In this document: piece after piece, positions 13,599 through 13,615 of the stretch
Layout: every line of letters begins with the position of its first letter
How positions within the stretch are numbered: position 1 is the first letter of the stretch
From: a bacterium
GTDB lineage: Bacteria; UBP7; UBA6624
Direction of reading: 5' to 3'
Assembly (NCBI GenBank): GCA_014384545.1
Contig: JACNFQ010000036.1
Span: 1-13,615 of the forward strand
Length of the DNA: 13,615 nucleotides
The notes under the pieces: model-generated
Seen by the model: only the letters and a program-made list of their open reading frames with translations
The model's database searches: none
Told to the model about the DNA's origin: nothing
Program-made: the position numbers and the translations under genes

Positions 13599-13615
13599 AA
13601 GAGCCCGCTGCTCTG
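13599..13615 (-). repeat. Partial second copy of tRNA-Lys(CTT), cut by the window edge
   Basis: The last 17 bases are identical to 13338-13354 of tRNA-Lys(CTT), from the D-stem through the anticodon CTT on the minus strand. Identity stops exactly after the anticodon, and the next bases on the minus strand do not complete the anticodon stem. The upstream part lies outside the window. It is either a broken tRNA copy, a recombination trace or an assembly-end effect. Confidence 0.5.

Overview
The window is a stretch of bacterial chromosome dominated by core genes. Two proteins made for an outer membrane (a Wza-like SLBB export protein and a Wzi-like beta-barrel) point to a diderm (Gram-negative type) bacterium. 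I cannot name the phylum from the sequence. Base composition is close to balanced and gene packing is tight. Both window edges cut features: the left edge cuts pruA, and the right edge cuts a partial copy of a tRNA-Lys gene.

Layout. (1) 1-2195, + strand: the C-terminal three quarters of a delta-1-pyrroline-5-carboxylate dehydrogenase (pruA), then an EpsC/CysE-type serine O-acetyltransferase. (2) 2218-2846: five tRNA genes in two divergent groups, Val-Asp-Phe on the minus strand and Glu-Lys on the plus strand. (3) 2974-5119: adenylosuccinate synthetase (purA, minus) diverges from a CysD-like ATP-pyrophosphatase gene (plus) across only 40 bases. (4) 5153-7675, plus: the SLBB export protein and the Wzi-like protein, suggesting export and surface assembly of a capsule or exopolysaccharide. 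(5) 7672-13373, minus: tRNA-Lys(CTT), tRNA-Gly, tig, clpP, clpX and valS. The four protein genes are joined by one-base TGATG stop/start overlaps, and valS meets the Wzi gene tail to tail with a 4-base overlap. (6) 13374-13615: a non-coding stretch rich in inverted repeats, ending in a 17-base repeat of the tRNA-Lys gene.

How the genes work together. The tig-clpP-clpX group links ribosome-associated folding with ATP-dependent proteolysis, here translationally coupled to valyl-tRNA synthetase. The serine acetyltransferase and the CysD-like protein both belong to sulfur/cysteine metabolism but are in separate units. The SLBB and Wzi genes form a surface-polysaccharide pair.

No obviously new multi-gene system is present. 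The most interesting signals are: (a) sigma70-like -10 hexamers, often exactly TAGAAT, placed 6-9 bases before the start codon of four genes that open transcription units, with little or no Shine-Dalgarno sequence, which suggests leaderless mRNAs; (b) a ClpP whose catalytic aspartate position holds asparagine; (c) a ClpX without its N-terminal zinc-binding domain; and (d) the tRNA-Lys duplication and nested palindrome at the right end.
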